From contig OX344765.1 of assembly GCA_947034895.1 (NCBI GenBank), forward strand, positions 40,925,001-40,989,000: 64,000 nucleotides of DNA. The letters are read 5' to 3'. The translations under genes were made by a program, and so were the position numbers. This DNA is from Rhytidiadelphus loreus. Lineage: Eukaryota; Streptophyta; Bryopsida; Hypnales; Hylocomiaceae. The notes under the pieces were generated by a model. That model saw nothing but the letters and a program-made list of their open reading frames with translations, was not told where the DNA came from and made no database searches. Positions 1 through 12,055 of the stretch are shown here, one piece after another (position 1 is the first letter of the stretch; every line of letters starts with the position of its first letter).

Positions 1-1579
1 ACTTTTTGGTTGTTTTTAATTTTTTATGTCACTTTTTCTACTTGCAAAATCATTAAAAAACAGTAATGATTCATTACAATTTTCTTTGTCCTTGTTTTGA
101 TTGAAGGGGTCGTGTATGTGGATTTGGTGATGTTTGGTGAATGTGTATGTTGTGATTAGTTTTTAGGACTTTAATTGGCCCATTCTAGGACCAATTCGGA
201 GATTTTTTGTTAACATTTTGGTCTAGAAGGTTACTTGAATGTTTTAGAACATGTAGTTGGTGGTTTAGAGTGCAACCCTAATTGGCCTTAGAGCTTTTTA
301 GGATAATTTGGAAGATTAGGTGATTAGGAGTCCATTGCTTGGAAGGCCAATGGATGTAGGGTTTCATACACTCTCCCTCGGCCAACTCTAGGGGTAATTT
401 TTTCTTCACGCAAGAAAAATCACTCACAGAGGTGTTCAACCTTAGTATAATTAACATTGCTCAAGGGTTAAATTCTTAAGACCCTTGTTATTGGGCAAGC
501 TTCAAGACATGACAAACGTGATGGCCTAAAGACAAAAAGAATGAAGAGGTCGGGATTGAATTGTATAATGGATCATGAAAGGTTACCTTGAACCTCAAAG
601 GTCACAATAATGACAAATCGCTCTGTATTTTGCATGGATATAAGGGTTAGTCTTATTTCAATAGTAAGACTCCAATGTTCTTCAAACTAGTATCAATGAT
701 GGTCCAATTGTTTGAAAAATCTTCAAATTTGTAGATTTATGGATTTTACAAATTAAAATATTAAAATTCAAATGTATAAATTAGTTAAAAATTTGTAATT
801 TGTTAACTTGTAAATTAATATATTTAAAGAGTTTTAGATTGTAAATTTGTAAATTCCTGCATCTAATGTCTTATTGAATTTTAGTATTTCAAATTTGTAC
901 ATATGATGTATTTTATAATTTTAAAATGACATATACATTATTTATATTTGGGTAAGCTACTAATAATACCGAGAATAATACCAAGGAGATTGGTAAGATT
1001 TCTAAAAATACCATGTCTTGCATGATCAGAAAGATTATTGTTGTTACATTTGGAGTCTATTGCTATCTTTGTTGACAATTAAGATAACATATAATTACAA
1101 AATTCTAAAATGTTAAAGATTTCAACTATATAATTATGTGAATTTTTCAATAGTAAAAATTTCTACATTTCTAATTGATGAAGAAACAAATTTAGAGATT
1201 ACTGATTGTACATTTAAATTTCTAAATTTCTACATTTTAAATTATTCACTTTGAAATCTTGAAAATATAATTATTTATTTATTTATAAATATATACTATA
1301 TTTAAGTTTTACTAAAATTTAAGTTGATTGAAATGAAAATAGAGTTTATTAGGGCTATATTATTTTTGATAACCAATCCATTATAGTCCAATAAATTTTG
1401 AAAAATGGTTTGACAAGACTAGTGTAAAGACAATGCTTTAATTACCTCCAAAACTAGATGCTCTATAATTTTTTCGTCACTAATCCAATTGGAATGAATA
1501 AAATCTTTCCAAATTTTTCTATATACTTGTAAACAAAAATATAATCTATAGAGAAAATACAATTTAAATTTTCATATTT
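1..1579. other. AT-rich intergenic DNA, no gene seen
   Basis: The stretch is AT-rich with short poly-T and poly-A runs and stop codons in all frames. No coding exon, RNA gene or terminal inverted repeat was recognised. Confidence 0.6.
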
Positions 1580-2550
1580 TTTTTCCTATCCAAACTCAAC
1601 TATTATTAGACTATTTTAAAGTGGGTGGCACAACTTTTGTTCCCAAACACTACCGGTCTTTGAACGTGAATGTAAATCATAAAAATCATTTGATTTTTTT
1701 TTGCCAACCAAGACTCAACTATTTTAGACTATTTTAAAAGTAGGTGTCACAACTTTTGTTCCTAGACACTACCAATCTTTGAACTTGAATGGAAATCATG
1801 GAAATCATTTGAGGTTTTTTTTCCTCAACTATTTTTTTACTATTTTAAAAGTGAGTGACACAACTTTTGTTCCTAGACACTACCGGTCTTTGAACGTGAA
1901 TGTAAACCATGGAAATCATTTGATTTTACTTTGCCAACCAAGACTTGACTATTTTAGACTATTTTAAAAGTGGGTGGCACAACTTTTGTTCCTAAATACT
2001 ACTTGTCTTTGAACTTGAATGTAAACCATGGAAATCATTTTTTTTTTTTTGCCAACCAAGACTTGACTATTTTAGACTATTTTAAAAGTCGGTGGCACAA
2101 CTTTTGTTCTCAGACACTACTGGTCTTTGAACTTGAATGTATATCATGTAAATCATTTCATTTTTTTTTCCTCAACTATTTTTTTACTATTTAAAAAGTG
2201 GGTGACACAAACTTTGTTCCTAGACATACAATACCGGTCTTTGAACTTGAGTGTAAATCATGGAAATCATTTCATTTTTTTTTCCTTGACTATTTTTTTA
2301 CTATTTAAAAAGTGGGTGACACAAATTTTGTTCTTAGACATACAGTACCGGTCTTTGAACTTGAATGTAAATCATGGAAATCATTTGATTTTTTTTCCTC
2401 GACTATTTTTTTACTATTTAAAAAGTGGGTGACACAATTTTTGTTCCTAGACATACAGTATTACTATTTAAAAAGTGGGCGACACAAATTTTGTTCCTAG
2501 ACATACAGTACCGGTCTTTGAACTTGAGTGTAAATCATGGAAATCATTTG
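1580..2550. repeat. ~115-bp tandem repeat array upstream of ALDH10
   Basis: About eight diverged units repeat every ~115 bp. Each carries the landmarks CACAACTTTTGTTC, ACTACCGGTCTTTGAAC and AATCATGGAAATCATTTG. The landmark CACAACTTTTGTTC recurs near 1629, 1746, 1859, 1978, 2096, 2208, 2322 and 2436, followed by a shortened unit of about 50 bp near 2486. Short ORFs in this array are repeat artefacts because the same peptides recur in shifted frames. The array ends about 590 bp before the ALDH10 start codon. Confidence 0.85.
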
Positions 2551-2719
2551 GATCCAAGCTTTACACACATCTTGCATTTCTTGTGACCTGAAGAAGAATG
2601 ATTGCAAGTAAGTTATCAGTGGCAATTACGGGTGCCCAGTTGCACAACCCTTACTCAACCAACTACCGTACCTTGCTTGTGTGTCAATGTGTCATGTGTC
2701 CCGAACTCGATCCATAGCC

Positions 2720-3030
2720 GAAGCATCTCATGATTCTGCGAATCTCGCATTGCCGGTGAGCATTAATGCCTTCACTTCTGTACGTCTCCTTCCAATCCCA
2801 TCCGCATCTCGAATTGGGCAATTTTGCTTCTCAGATTGCAAATTCCTGTAATTTCCAGTGCGTTCAGCATCCCGGATTTGCGCATTCCAGTAAGGTTAGC
2901 ATCTCTGCTTTGCACATTCCAGTAAGTTTAGCATCTCTGCTTTGCACATTCCAGTAAGTTTAGCATCTCAGATTTGCAAATTCCGGTGATGTGAGCATCC
3001 CACGTTTGGAATTCCCGTAAGTTAAGCTGC
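2720..3030 (+). repeat. 32-bp tandem repeat with donor-like motifs, ALDH10 leader
   Basis: Near-identical units occur at 2884, 2916 and 2948 (period 32), with more diverged units on both sides. Each has the core CATTCCAGTAAGTTTAGCAT. The core contains CAG/GTAAGT-like splice-donor words, and flanking degenerate units show GGTGAG or CCGTAAG instead. A pyrimidine-rich tract and TTGCAG at about 3074-3079 could be the acceptor of a 5'-UTR intron just before the ALDH10 start codon. Confidence 0.7.
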
Positions 3031-3135
3031 ATATTCCCACTTCTCATCGAGAGATTTACCCTCTCCCAATTTGTTGCAGGGTAATCGCAGTGAATCCGTG
3101 TGCTTCAGGGCGTCTCTGGTTTGCAAGTGCTCATC

Positions 3136-6100
3136 ATGGGTTCTCACGCCGCACTGGTGCCCAAGCGTGGACTCTTCATTGACGGCCACTGGGTGGAGCC
3201 TCTCAAGGGCAAGCGCATTCCCATCGTCAATCCTACCACTGAGGAGTCTGTTGGTACGTCTCTTTGCTGGTTATCGATCTAGGGCATGGGTCGGCATTTT
3301 CTAGGGTTTCAGATTCTTTGAGAGCAAGTAATCTTGGTTTCAGTTTTCACGCGTCTTTTCGGTTTGATCCTGGTTGGAATCGGTGGATTAGGGTGAGGTT
3401 TAGGGTTGGAATCGGTGGATTAGGCTAATGGAAGCTGAGTTTGCAGGGGACATTCCGGCTGCCACTTCGGAAGACGTGGACGCGGCAGTGAAGGCGGCGA
3501 AAGATGCCTTTCATCGGAACAAGGGTCAGGACTGGGCGAAGGCATCTGGGAAGCACAGAGCTACGGTCCTCCGAGCCATTGCTAAACGGGTGAAGTTTCT
3601 GAAAGCATTTGAATTACTAAAAGACTAGGTATTTAGGTAGCTCAAATCTTATTCTCTTGTGAATTTCTGTGCATTCCAGGAGCTTTTTATACGTAATTGA
3701 TGGTTTTGTATACCTTGGGCAGGTGGCTGAGAGGAAATCGGAGCTTGCACAGCTGGAGTCCATCGATTGTGGCAAGCCTATTGATGAAGCCGAGTGGGAT
3801 TTAGTACGTCTTCAGACCCCTTAGCTCACTGCTATTGCGAGGAGAAACCAAGCGTTTTAACCCAAAATTATTCTTGAATTCAAAATGCAATGAACATGCA
3901 TTCTTTATTAGAATTTTAATCTTCACATATAAAGTCTCTAACTGCAATAAATCATGCAGTTTTGAAGTTGTCATAATGGAATGAAGTTTGGACTTCAGAA
4001 GATGTATTTAGGTGTCTTTAGAGTTCATAGACCTCTTTTGTTCAAATTTAGAATCAAGAATAGATAATCTTTACTATGTTTTTGGAAAACTTCATTCCGT
4101 AAGGATCTTTGACATCGAATTTGAATTTAAGAGTGAAATTTTAGAATTTAGCCTAAGGACTGTTTTGAAACATCCTGATACGTATTCTTAGTTTGGTTTT
4201 CTTACCCTTCTAGATATTCAAGAATTTTGCACTGAAGCAATGGGATGTATAGCCCTTGTGCTGTGTTGGTAATTCTCTGTCTGTTTGTATCATTCCAGGA
4301 TGATGTGTCAGGGTGCTTTGAGTACTATGCGGACCTGGCAGAGAAGTTGGACGAGAGGCAGGATGCTCCTTTGGAGCTTCCGATGGAGCAGTTCAAGTGC
4401 ACCATTAGACGAGAGGCCATGGGGGTTGTTGGTCTCATCACGCCTTGGTACGGAAGTGCATGCTGTTTGCTATACCCTTTCGTAGTGGTTTGTCTGACGG
4501 GTTACATAATCCTGAATCCTTAACCTCGGAGGATTGAGATTTCATGGTTTTAAGTTGGACAGCTTGATTGATTACATTGTGATGAATATAATTCAGACAG
4601 GGCCAAATTGAATATCACCAGAATCAATGGAGAACATTGCATGTGTTGGTCAAATTATGAATATAATTGGATAAAACGAAGTCCCCAAAGTTGCCAAAAC
4701 AACGAGTCCTAATTTTGTGCCTTTTAATCTTTCTAGGGCTTACATTCTTTATTGCTTTGCAGGAATTACCCTCTTCTGATGGCTACTTGGAAAGTTGCTG
4801 CGGCACTTGCAGCTGGATGCACTGCGATTTTGAAACCATCCGAGCTCGCTTCTGTGTAAGTTGATGTAGTGTTTTAAGAGAAACTGGAAGCTGAGAAAGA
4901 TATGGTCGCGTATTGTATCGGTTTAGGTGTTCCATTTAATGCAAATCAGGATGTTGTGCACACCATGATAAACTGTTGTGAGATAGATTAATTTAACCCT
5001 GAGACGACAAATCTTTTTAAAGAAATATTGGATTTTCCTTGAGATGTGACCTCTAAAAATAGTATAAATTGTGTTCATAGAATGCACCCTCATCTGTCTT
5101 ATAGGATTTCTGAAAAGGAGAATCCCAGTTCTTTTCTTCCTATTGGAAGTAATTCATGGTCAAAGTGGTTTGTGCGACGACCTTTAAGGGTCACGTTAAA
5201 GGGTGATGAACAATGCAGGATTTTTGCGTGTGGCGTTTTCGTTTTTCACAATGATCAGAGGGTTTAATTCTTTCGATCATTTGTTACTGTGGTCCTTATG
5301 TCTGGTCTCAAACACAACGCTGATAATTTTTTGTATCGAATGACCTTGCAGCACATGTTTGGAGTTAGCAAGTATAGCCGTGGACGTTGGACTCCCGCGA
5401 GGAGTCTTGAATGTGATTACTGGATATGGACAGGAGGCTGGTGCACCCTTAGCCTCGCATCCAGGTGTAGATAAGGTGTGTATCGCGGATGAAAGCATAT
5501 GCATTTTTAAGCTTAATGGAAATGAATGGAATAGGTACATGTGGACTGTTTTTCACAAGTTTTTCTTTTTCTTTATGTCAGCTTGTACCTGCCTCGCTGT
5601 GTTGTGAGTACAGGTAGCTTTTACTGGAAGCACGAATACTGGCAGATCCATCATGTCCGGGGCATCCCAGCTCATCAAGGTTGTCATTTCAGTTCATGCT
5701 CCTGCTCGATGCTTGCTTGAGATCAAATGAGGAACCGTTACCAGATCTTTTCATGATCGAAGCACTGAAGCAAAGTTGTCTGATTGTATGTTTCAAGTGA
5801 CTAGAATCACATACAGAAGGTGAAGCTCTGGCATGAGCATATCACTTCCATAAATAGTTCCGACCTTTGTATATTGAACTCCTAATGTGAGGATGAGGTC
5901 TACGTAACGAAATACAAGCTCGTTTTGCTCATTGTGCAGCCAGTGACATTGGAACTGGGCGGAAAGAGCCCACTCATAGTTTTTGATGATGCTGACGTTG
6001 ACAAAGGTAATCGATGAATTCTCTCAGTTCGTTCCTTTACTGATCATGCTGACTTGATAACTTCAATGCAGAGTGTTTCTGCTGAGCAATTTCCTGGACA

Positions 6101-8453
6101 TGAGTGGTTCTGATTATGTTACGCTCATGTGATTTGTAGCTGTCGAATGGGCAATGTTTGGAGCGTTCTGGACAAATGGCCAAATCTGCAGTGCAACGTC
6201 ACGGCTATTACTGCAGGTTGGTTTTAGATTTGGGAGGGTTATCTTTATGCGTAGTAGAATCTATTTCATGTTCCCATGTAGAAGTTCTCATATGGTTCTC
6301 TCAATTTGGTAATCATTCTCCTTATTGGATGTATTTATACCCCAAACTTGCGCTGTAAATATGTCGATAGCGATTTGTTTGGGCTGGCGTTGGGCATGGT
6401 TTTCAGCACTTCTCCTTTTAGTTGATCTAAGCCAACATCAGGTTTTCTCACAGTGGTTTTTTTTCTTACGGCAGGAGGGTATTGCAGATGAGTTCTTGAA
6501 GAAGATAGCCACTTGGGCTTCAAGCATCAAGATTTCTGATCCTCTAGAAAAGGACTGCCGATTGGGACCACTCGTGAGTGAGAGCCAGGTATGACTCTTA
6601 GCATCTACCAAATCTTAGTTGTCAATATCTCATATGTGCTTTTTGAACTGGAAAGGAAATGGTCAAATTCCGTATTGAAGGAATGAGTTTGACGAGAACT
6701 TAAAGTTTTGCTTTGCTTGATCAGTATAAAAAGGTGAAGGAGTTCGTGAGAGTGGCCCAAGAAGAGGGAGCCACCCTTGTTTGTGGCGGCAAACGACCAG
6801 ACGTGAGTGCTTCGTTTGCCTTCTGCATTGCGTGTTTTTGAATTAGTTCCATGTGGAGTCTGCTCTTACAATTTCTGTGTTGTTGGAACGATTATACATA
6901 TTTTCAGAACATCAAATGGATTCTGTATGTCCTCTGTGCAGCATTTGACAAAAGGGTTCTTTTTAGCTCCTACCGTTCTTTCAAATGTTAAGCCCCACAT
7001 GCAAATTTGGACGGACGAGGTGTTTGGCCCAGTCTTGGCAGTGTCCACTTTCAAAACCGAAGAGGAAGCTCTTGCAATGGCAAATGATACCCAGTAAGCT
7101 CTCTATGATGGACTTGATGTAGTCGTTTAAATTTCCAGACATTTTTTCATTACAGTATAGCGCTCTTATTTTGAAGTTGAGCTCGTCAGTAGGTAGAAAT
7201 TGTTGACTTGAGTACCCTCAAGTGCCCAAACTACTAATAGAAAGTCCACTTTGGGAGGTAATAATAATTTCCAGAACATATTTTTATCGATCTAAAATGT
7301 AGGATATGATTTCTTCTGTCTACTGGTGCATTTTGTTACCTTCCTCGAGACTTTCCGAATTATCTATTTCAATTCCTATAGATATGGAAGCGGCCATTTG
7401 GGCACTTAGAGATTAACTTTTGTCTCATTAGAACGTGACATATCATATTCTGAAAAGTGGTAGGATCAGACTCCAGAATCTGTGGATTCTCTGACCCTCT
7501 ACGTAAAATCTACAGTACTATGAATCACTTCTGAATTCCTGAAGTGCTACGGTTTGTGGATTCCCTTGGATCACTGTCTTGATGACGCTGTACCTTCCTA
7601 ACAGGTATGGGCTAGCGGGTGCTGTCATTTCCAAGGACGAAGACAGGTGTAAGCGTGTCTCAGAGGTCTGTTTTCCCAGCGCTTCTAATTTGTATTATTA
7701 TGCCAAGGCTATCTTAACCCCTAAATATGCTGACTCATCGCCTTAGTTGAGGATTTGTGAAGATGTATTACAAACAAACCTTGGAGAAATAATTTGGAGT
7801 TGATATGTGGACAAGCGTTTTAGATCTTGAACTATATGGTATAGATTTACTTTTTCTATTTTTTTTAAATTTAGAAATATAATTTGAAACTTTATATTAA
7901 AAAATTCTTGTAGAATTAATTTCATCCCAATATTGTCAATTTAGACTATTGCAATTATAATAAACTTTCAGAGCGGTTTCCAAGGCAGGTAGGTCTTATT
8001 GGAGCCTCATCATTTTTTATCTAGGGTCTGATCTTGAAGTTTGGTCTTACTGGCAGGGCTTGGAAGTAGGCATTGTATGGATAAACTGTTCCCAACCGTG
8101 TTTCTGTCAAGCTCCGTGGGGTGGTAACAAGCGTAGTGGCTTTGGACGAGAGCTGGGAGAATGGTAAGGCTGTTTGCTCTTCTAGTCCTACCTCACTGTT
8201 GTAGATAAGACTTAATCTGCACTTAATTTTGGTGCTTTCGTCAGCACCCCAATTGTATAAAAACAAAGGTCTACCCTGCCTCTGTAATTTTCAATTTGTC
8301 ATTTCCTACACGTGATATTTTTCCTGAGTTCCGGTGTTCCTAACATGTGTTTTGTAATACAGGGGACTGGAGAACTATCTGTCGGTGAAACAGGTGACTC
8401 GTTACGTCTCAAACGATGACTGGGGCTGGTATCCTAAGCCCTCAAAACTTTAG
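3136..8453 (+). CDS. ALDH10: ALDH10 aminoaldehyde/betaine aldehyde dehydrogenase, 15 exons
   Basis: NAD-dependent dehydrogenase that oxidises aminoaldehydes (polyamine breakdown) and, in some isoforms, betaine aldehyde to glycine betaine. Exons: 3136-3253, 3447-3589, 3723-3803, 4299-4447, 4763-4855, 5352-5475, 5614-5679, 5940-6006, 6140-6216, 6475-6588, 6725-6802, 6942-7093, 7605-7665, 8057-8163, 8363-8453. They join in frame to 506 residues, the usual family length, with GT-AG introns. Landmarks are [12 protein letters not shown] with catalytic Asn165, [10 protein letters not shown] with Glu263 and NGQICSATS with catalytic Cys297. Numbering is offset by 6 from spinach BADH. The aromatic substrate-box residues are kept (Tyr166, Trp173, Trp291, Trp462). 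Spinach Ala441 is Ile447 here, the residue typical of aminoaldehyde-preferring isozymes. The C-terminus is SKL, a peroxisomal PTS1 signal. The start is the first ATG and matches the family N-terminus (FIDGHWVEP). Confidence 0.95.
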
Positions 8454-9169
8454 GAGTTCAAACATGGAGGCATTTTATTTCTCTCTAATGCTCTTGCAGC
8501 CTAGAGATTGCAAATTTGTGCAGAGTATCATGTTTGGTTATATTGTGTACTGTTCTACTACCGGTATATCATACGAAAGCTATAGATACATATAAGGGTT
8601 GACAATGAATATGGATGAGGGCAAACCAGACTGTAATTTCGTTTGAAATTGCAAGAGTTGAATTGATGTCTTTTGATATCATGCCTTGGGAGTCACCCAA
8701 ATTCTGCTCTTCAAGTGGACTTTCTACTTTTCAAAGTCTACGCTGATGTTCCGCATGCTGCTTTGTGGGCTTTGTCGTGGTACGAATTGTGTGACCATGA
8801 TGAGCATGATCATTGCCTTGCAGTTTGTTTGTTTGTTTGTTTTTTGACACAAATGAAAGGACTTGCCTTGCAGTTTGGGAGATCTCAATGCTAGACTTAC
8901 ACGATCTCTATTTTGTACGACAATTTATTCTTTGTACTTTTCTATTTATGAATATTTAATTCTGCCCAAATGATATCCAAAGCATTCGTTTCAACCCTGA
9001 AAATCGAGGAGTATGCATGATCTCTAATCACATTTGGTTCTAATCACATTTGGTTTAAGTGATAAGAGATCATGTAGGACACTAGGTTCTTGTTTTGAAA
9101 TGAAATGGACATAGAGAGTCCATTTGAATGGAATTGGGTATAAAGATAGAATAAGGTGAGTTAACTTTA
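8454..9169. other. ALDH10 3' flank/UTR and intergenic
   Basis: This probably holds the ALDH10 3' UTR. It has T-rich stretches and a (GTTT)n run at about 8825-8845. No second gene is visible. Confidence 0.5.
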
Positions 9170-9390
9170 GAGCCCGTTTTCATTGGGAGGTTGGAGGGGT
9201 CTAGGTCTAGATTTCCAGCTCTACGAAAGTTGAAAACATTCTTGGACCTTTTGGACCCTATACCAGAGTTTTTGCTTTCAAAATTGTATGTCAAGTCAAG
9301 ACTTCAAAGTTATTTCAAAGTTATTTCTCCTCTCTATTGGTGGTTGACTTGAATAGACCTCTAGTTTTGGTTACCATTGGAAACGGGCTC
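9170..9390. mobile_element. Short TIR element (MITE-like), ~220 bp
   Basis: The left end reads GAGCCCGTTTTCATTGGGAGG. The right end is its imperfect reverse complement (CCATTGGAAACGGGCTC). The interior is non-coding. The GAGCCCGTTT terminus resembles many plant hAT-like MITEs, but no clear 8-bp target duplication is seen, so the superfamily is not assigned. Confidence 0.6.
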
Positions 9391-9739
9391 TTAAATAGGA
9401 CATGTCTTGCCATAGGAGTTTCCTTGTAAACCAAAGTACTATGTAAGAAAATTAATTTTATAGGTTGTGTCAGCAACTTCTATACATTAAAAATGTCTAT
9501 TGTGAATTTTACAACCTTTTTGAAATTTATGATATGGATGTACACTTTGATGTTTTTTACATGTTGGCACAATAAAACCATTTAGTTTGTTAAATAAGAA
9601 AATTACTTTTAAAAATGGATGGTGTTTGTGATGATTGTTAGCAATTTTTGTTAGTTGTTAATCCTTTTAACCCTTAAACACCCTAGGGAACCAAAAGTGT
9701 CCCCACATAGTTTGAAAGTCCAATTTGAAGTGCGGGGAA

Positions 9740-10290
9740 TGCTAGCATGTGAGCGTGGAGCAAGGAGCGCAGATTGGTGAGCAGGGAGCGGGTTTTTTGT
9801 GATTTTCAAAAATAAACTAACCAAAAAAGTATAAAAAATTGGATGACAATTTATGAAAAAGTAGGTGAAGAATGGATGGAAAAAGTAGATGGAAAAAATT
9901 GGATGAAAAAATTGGATGAAAGTAGTGGATGAAAGTAGTGGATGAAAGCAATGGATGAAAAACATGGATGAAAAAAACTGGAATGAAAGAATTGGATGAA
10001 AGCAATGGATGAAAAAATTGGATGACAATTGCTTAAAAAGTTCAATGAAAAGTGAATTGGGAATGGCTATGCAGGGGATGAAAGAATAGGATGAATGCTT
10101 AAGACAAAATGGGATGAATGCCCAATTAAAGAAATGGATGAGTTCAATGGAATTTTTTTTATGAATTACATTAAAATTCTGGTGACAACGGGTGAAAAGA
10201 TTGTAATGAATGGGGTTGAAAATGGATGAGACTAGATGAAAATAGTAGAAGATAGTGGGTGAAACTTTTGGATAGTTAGAATGATGAAAA
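9740..10290 (-). repeat. GGATGAAA minisatellite plus GC-rich head, copy 1
   Basis: A head with GAGCGTGGAGC and GATTGGTGAGCAGGGAGCG (about 9740-9790) is followed by CCAAAAAAGTA, GGATGACAATTTATG and a long degenerate run of (A/T)GGATGAAA units. The same head and run occur in reverse orientation at 23.22-23.62 kb. A 226-residue minus-strand open frame here is only the translation of the repeat (Phe/His/Ser/Ile-rich). Confidence 0.85.
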
Positions 10291-10331
10291 ATTCCATGGT
10301 ACATGTATAGGTGGATGTACTCATATGACAA

Positions 10332-10801
10332 GGAGGTTTAGGGTGTATACAAGAAGGGTGTTAGAGTCAACATAATAATAAGTATAAAAACAACATCAAC
10401 TACTTTACAAAAATAATAACTTCTAATAGGCTATCCTATGACTATAGTGGATGGAAGTTTGATTTAAAACATCCTTATAACAATAAAACTCACATACACT
10501 TATGACACTTATGAAACTTCAAAGTGCATAGAGGCTAGTCCATGTTGTTTGCACATTCATTGATAGAATTCCCTTTTGTTGGGTAAACAAACACTTATTT
10601 AGAGTGTATTGTTGTACAGATTTGGTGGAAGCAAGCAAGGACAAAAATGGAATGGACAAGGGGTTGAAGTCACATGATTACCTAAATGGAAATGAAATGC
10701 ACTTAGAAATTATAAGGACGGCACATTTATATGGAAACATCTTCATTTAAGAGTTTGGTAAACACAAAGAATATTCCTATGCAGCAAAAAAGAAAATATC
10801 T
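10332..10801. other. Intergenic, no feature seen
   Basis: AT-rich spacer without a supported gene or repeat boundary. Confidence 0.5.
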
Positions 10802-12055
10802 TCACTCAATATGACTTAGTAGCCCACTGAGAAGGACTGCCTTCACTTCGTTGAAGCTGAAGCTCGCAACATGAATAAAGGCATCAGAGGCACACTGTAG
10901 ATTGCAAACAACCGTAAAAACATAGTACAATTGTTTACAATTTGCCCAAGTTCCACGCTTTCCCAAGCACTTCAATTTCATCTCCTTGAAATTAGGGCAG
11001 GTACAATCGGGAAATGTTGAGCATATACTTCTCCGTCCGAGGCTGCACACCGGATATTAGGGAAACTATGCAACCAAATCCTGGATGGGGGACCATGGTT
11101 ACCCTTTCTATGTGTGCATTTAAAGTCAATGATGAAGCACAGTTGTTCTAATGCTTGATTGTTGGAGCCTTTGGGTTTCGTCTGATAACCTTCCCTGCTT
11201 GAGTTGTAGGATACACATCTAGAGTAGGTGGAACAAGGTAGGCCCGTACCGATTCGATTCTTGCTTCTCCACCAAAAAGTCTATGCGGTGAAATCAATTG
11301 TCGTTGTGGAAGCTCAAATCCAGCGGCCTCCAGTGATAAAATCTCGGCTTTTGATAGTTTGGTACCCATTTGAACGGGCCAAATGGATGGAACAGGTGGT
11401 ACAAATAACACCCACTTCCGTCGATATCCTTTCACACACCGTTCAATGTCGTCATTGCAAAAGAAGAACTGCATACAATCATTACAATTTTTTTTGTAAT
11501 TCTCCATCATACTTGTGTATGTCGGTGCTGCTGTAGGTTGGTTGTTTTGAACTATTTGGGTAGTGCACTTCTTCCTCGTAATTGCTTGGTCGGCAAAACA
11601 TGCCTTCGCGGATGTTTTTGGTAATCTGGCAATATGCCATTGAGTTTCGTCACACTGGCTCTCCTGGATACATGACACGTGAGTAGACTGGTGACTACAT
11701 TCGGGGTCTAAATTGTGATCATTCGTCAAGACATCATGCATTTCCACATCCACAATTGGTGAGTTGTCTTCCCTAATGGGATTTAGAAGTGCTGCACTTG
11801 TTGATGCTCTTAAGGATCTAGTCTGAATGCGGGGATGGGAAAAATTGACTTTATCAGGCCTATGAGAATCCTACTCGCATCCGAGTGGCATGTCTGCCTT
11901 GCGCTTGTGAGACCCGAAGACTTCCTCACCTTGAAGTTGAGGTTCCCTATTCACGAATTCCTCAACTTCAGGAATGCTTGAAATAGCTTCCACCACGCAT
12001 TGATACCAGATTGAGATATTGAAAGTTGTCAGGCCCTAAATTATCGGACACCCTC
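10802..12055 (-). pseudogene. Decayed gene with SWIM-like zinc finger
   Basis: Read on the minus strand, one frame runs from about 12055 to 11148. It is interrupted by a single TAG (after PLGCE, about 11874-11878) and ends in NPKAPTIKH-stop. The frame contains two Cys-rich stretches and an LFVPPVPSIWPVQMG segment that I do not recognise. About 100 bp further on, 11050-10802 encodes an 82-residue segment starting with CTCPNFKEMKLKC and GTWANCKQLYYVF. This fits the SWIM zinc-finger pattern CxC...CxH, except that the final His is Gln, and it ends ASFSFNEVKAVLLSG. SWIM fingers occur in MULE-type transposases and in plant ubiquitin-ligase-like proteins. The stop codon, the break between the two parts and the lost His ligand suggest a relic. 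Assignment is by pattern only. Confidence 0.4.

Noticed and set aside
9667..9690. TTAACCCTTAAACACCCTAG, a TTAA-family element end
   Set aside because: No complementary right end was found within several kilobases, so a complete element cannot be claimed.
9651..10331. 226-codon minus-strand open frame
   Set aside because: It is a translation of the GGATGAAA minisatellite (Phe/His/Ile/Ser only). Two other frames are also open and the same peptides arise from the 23.2-kb copy.
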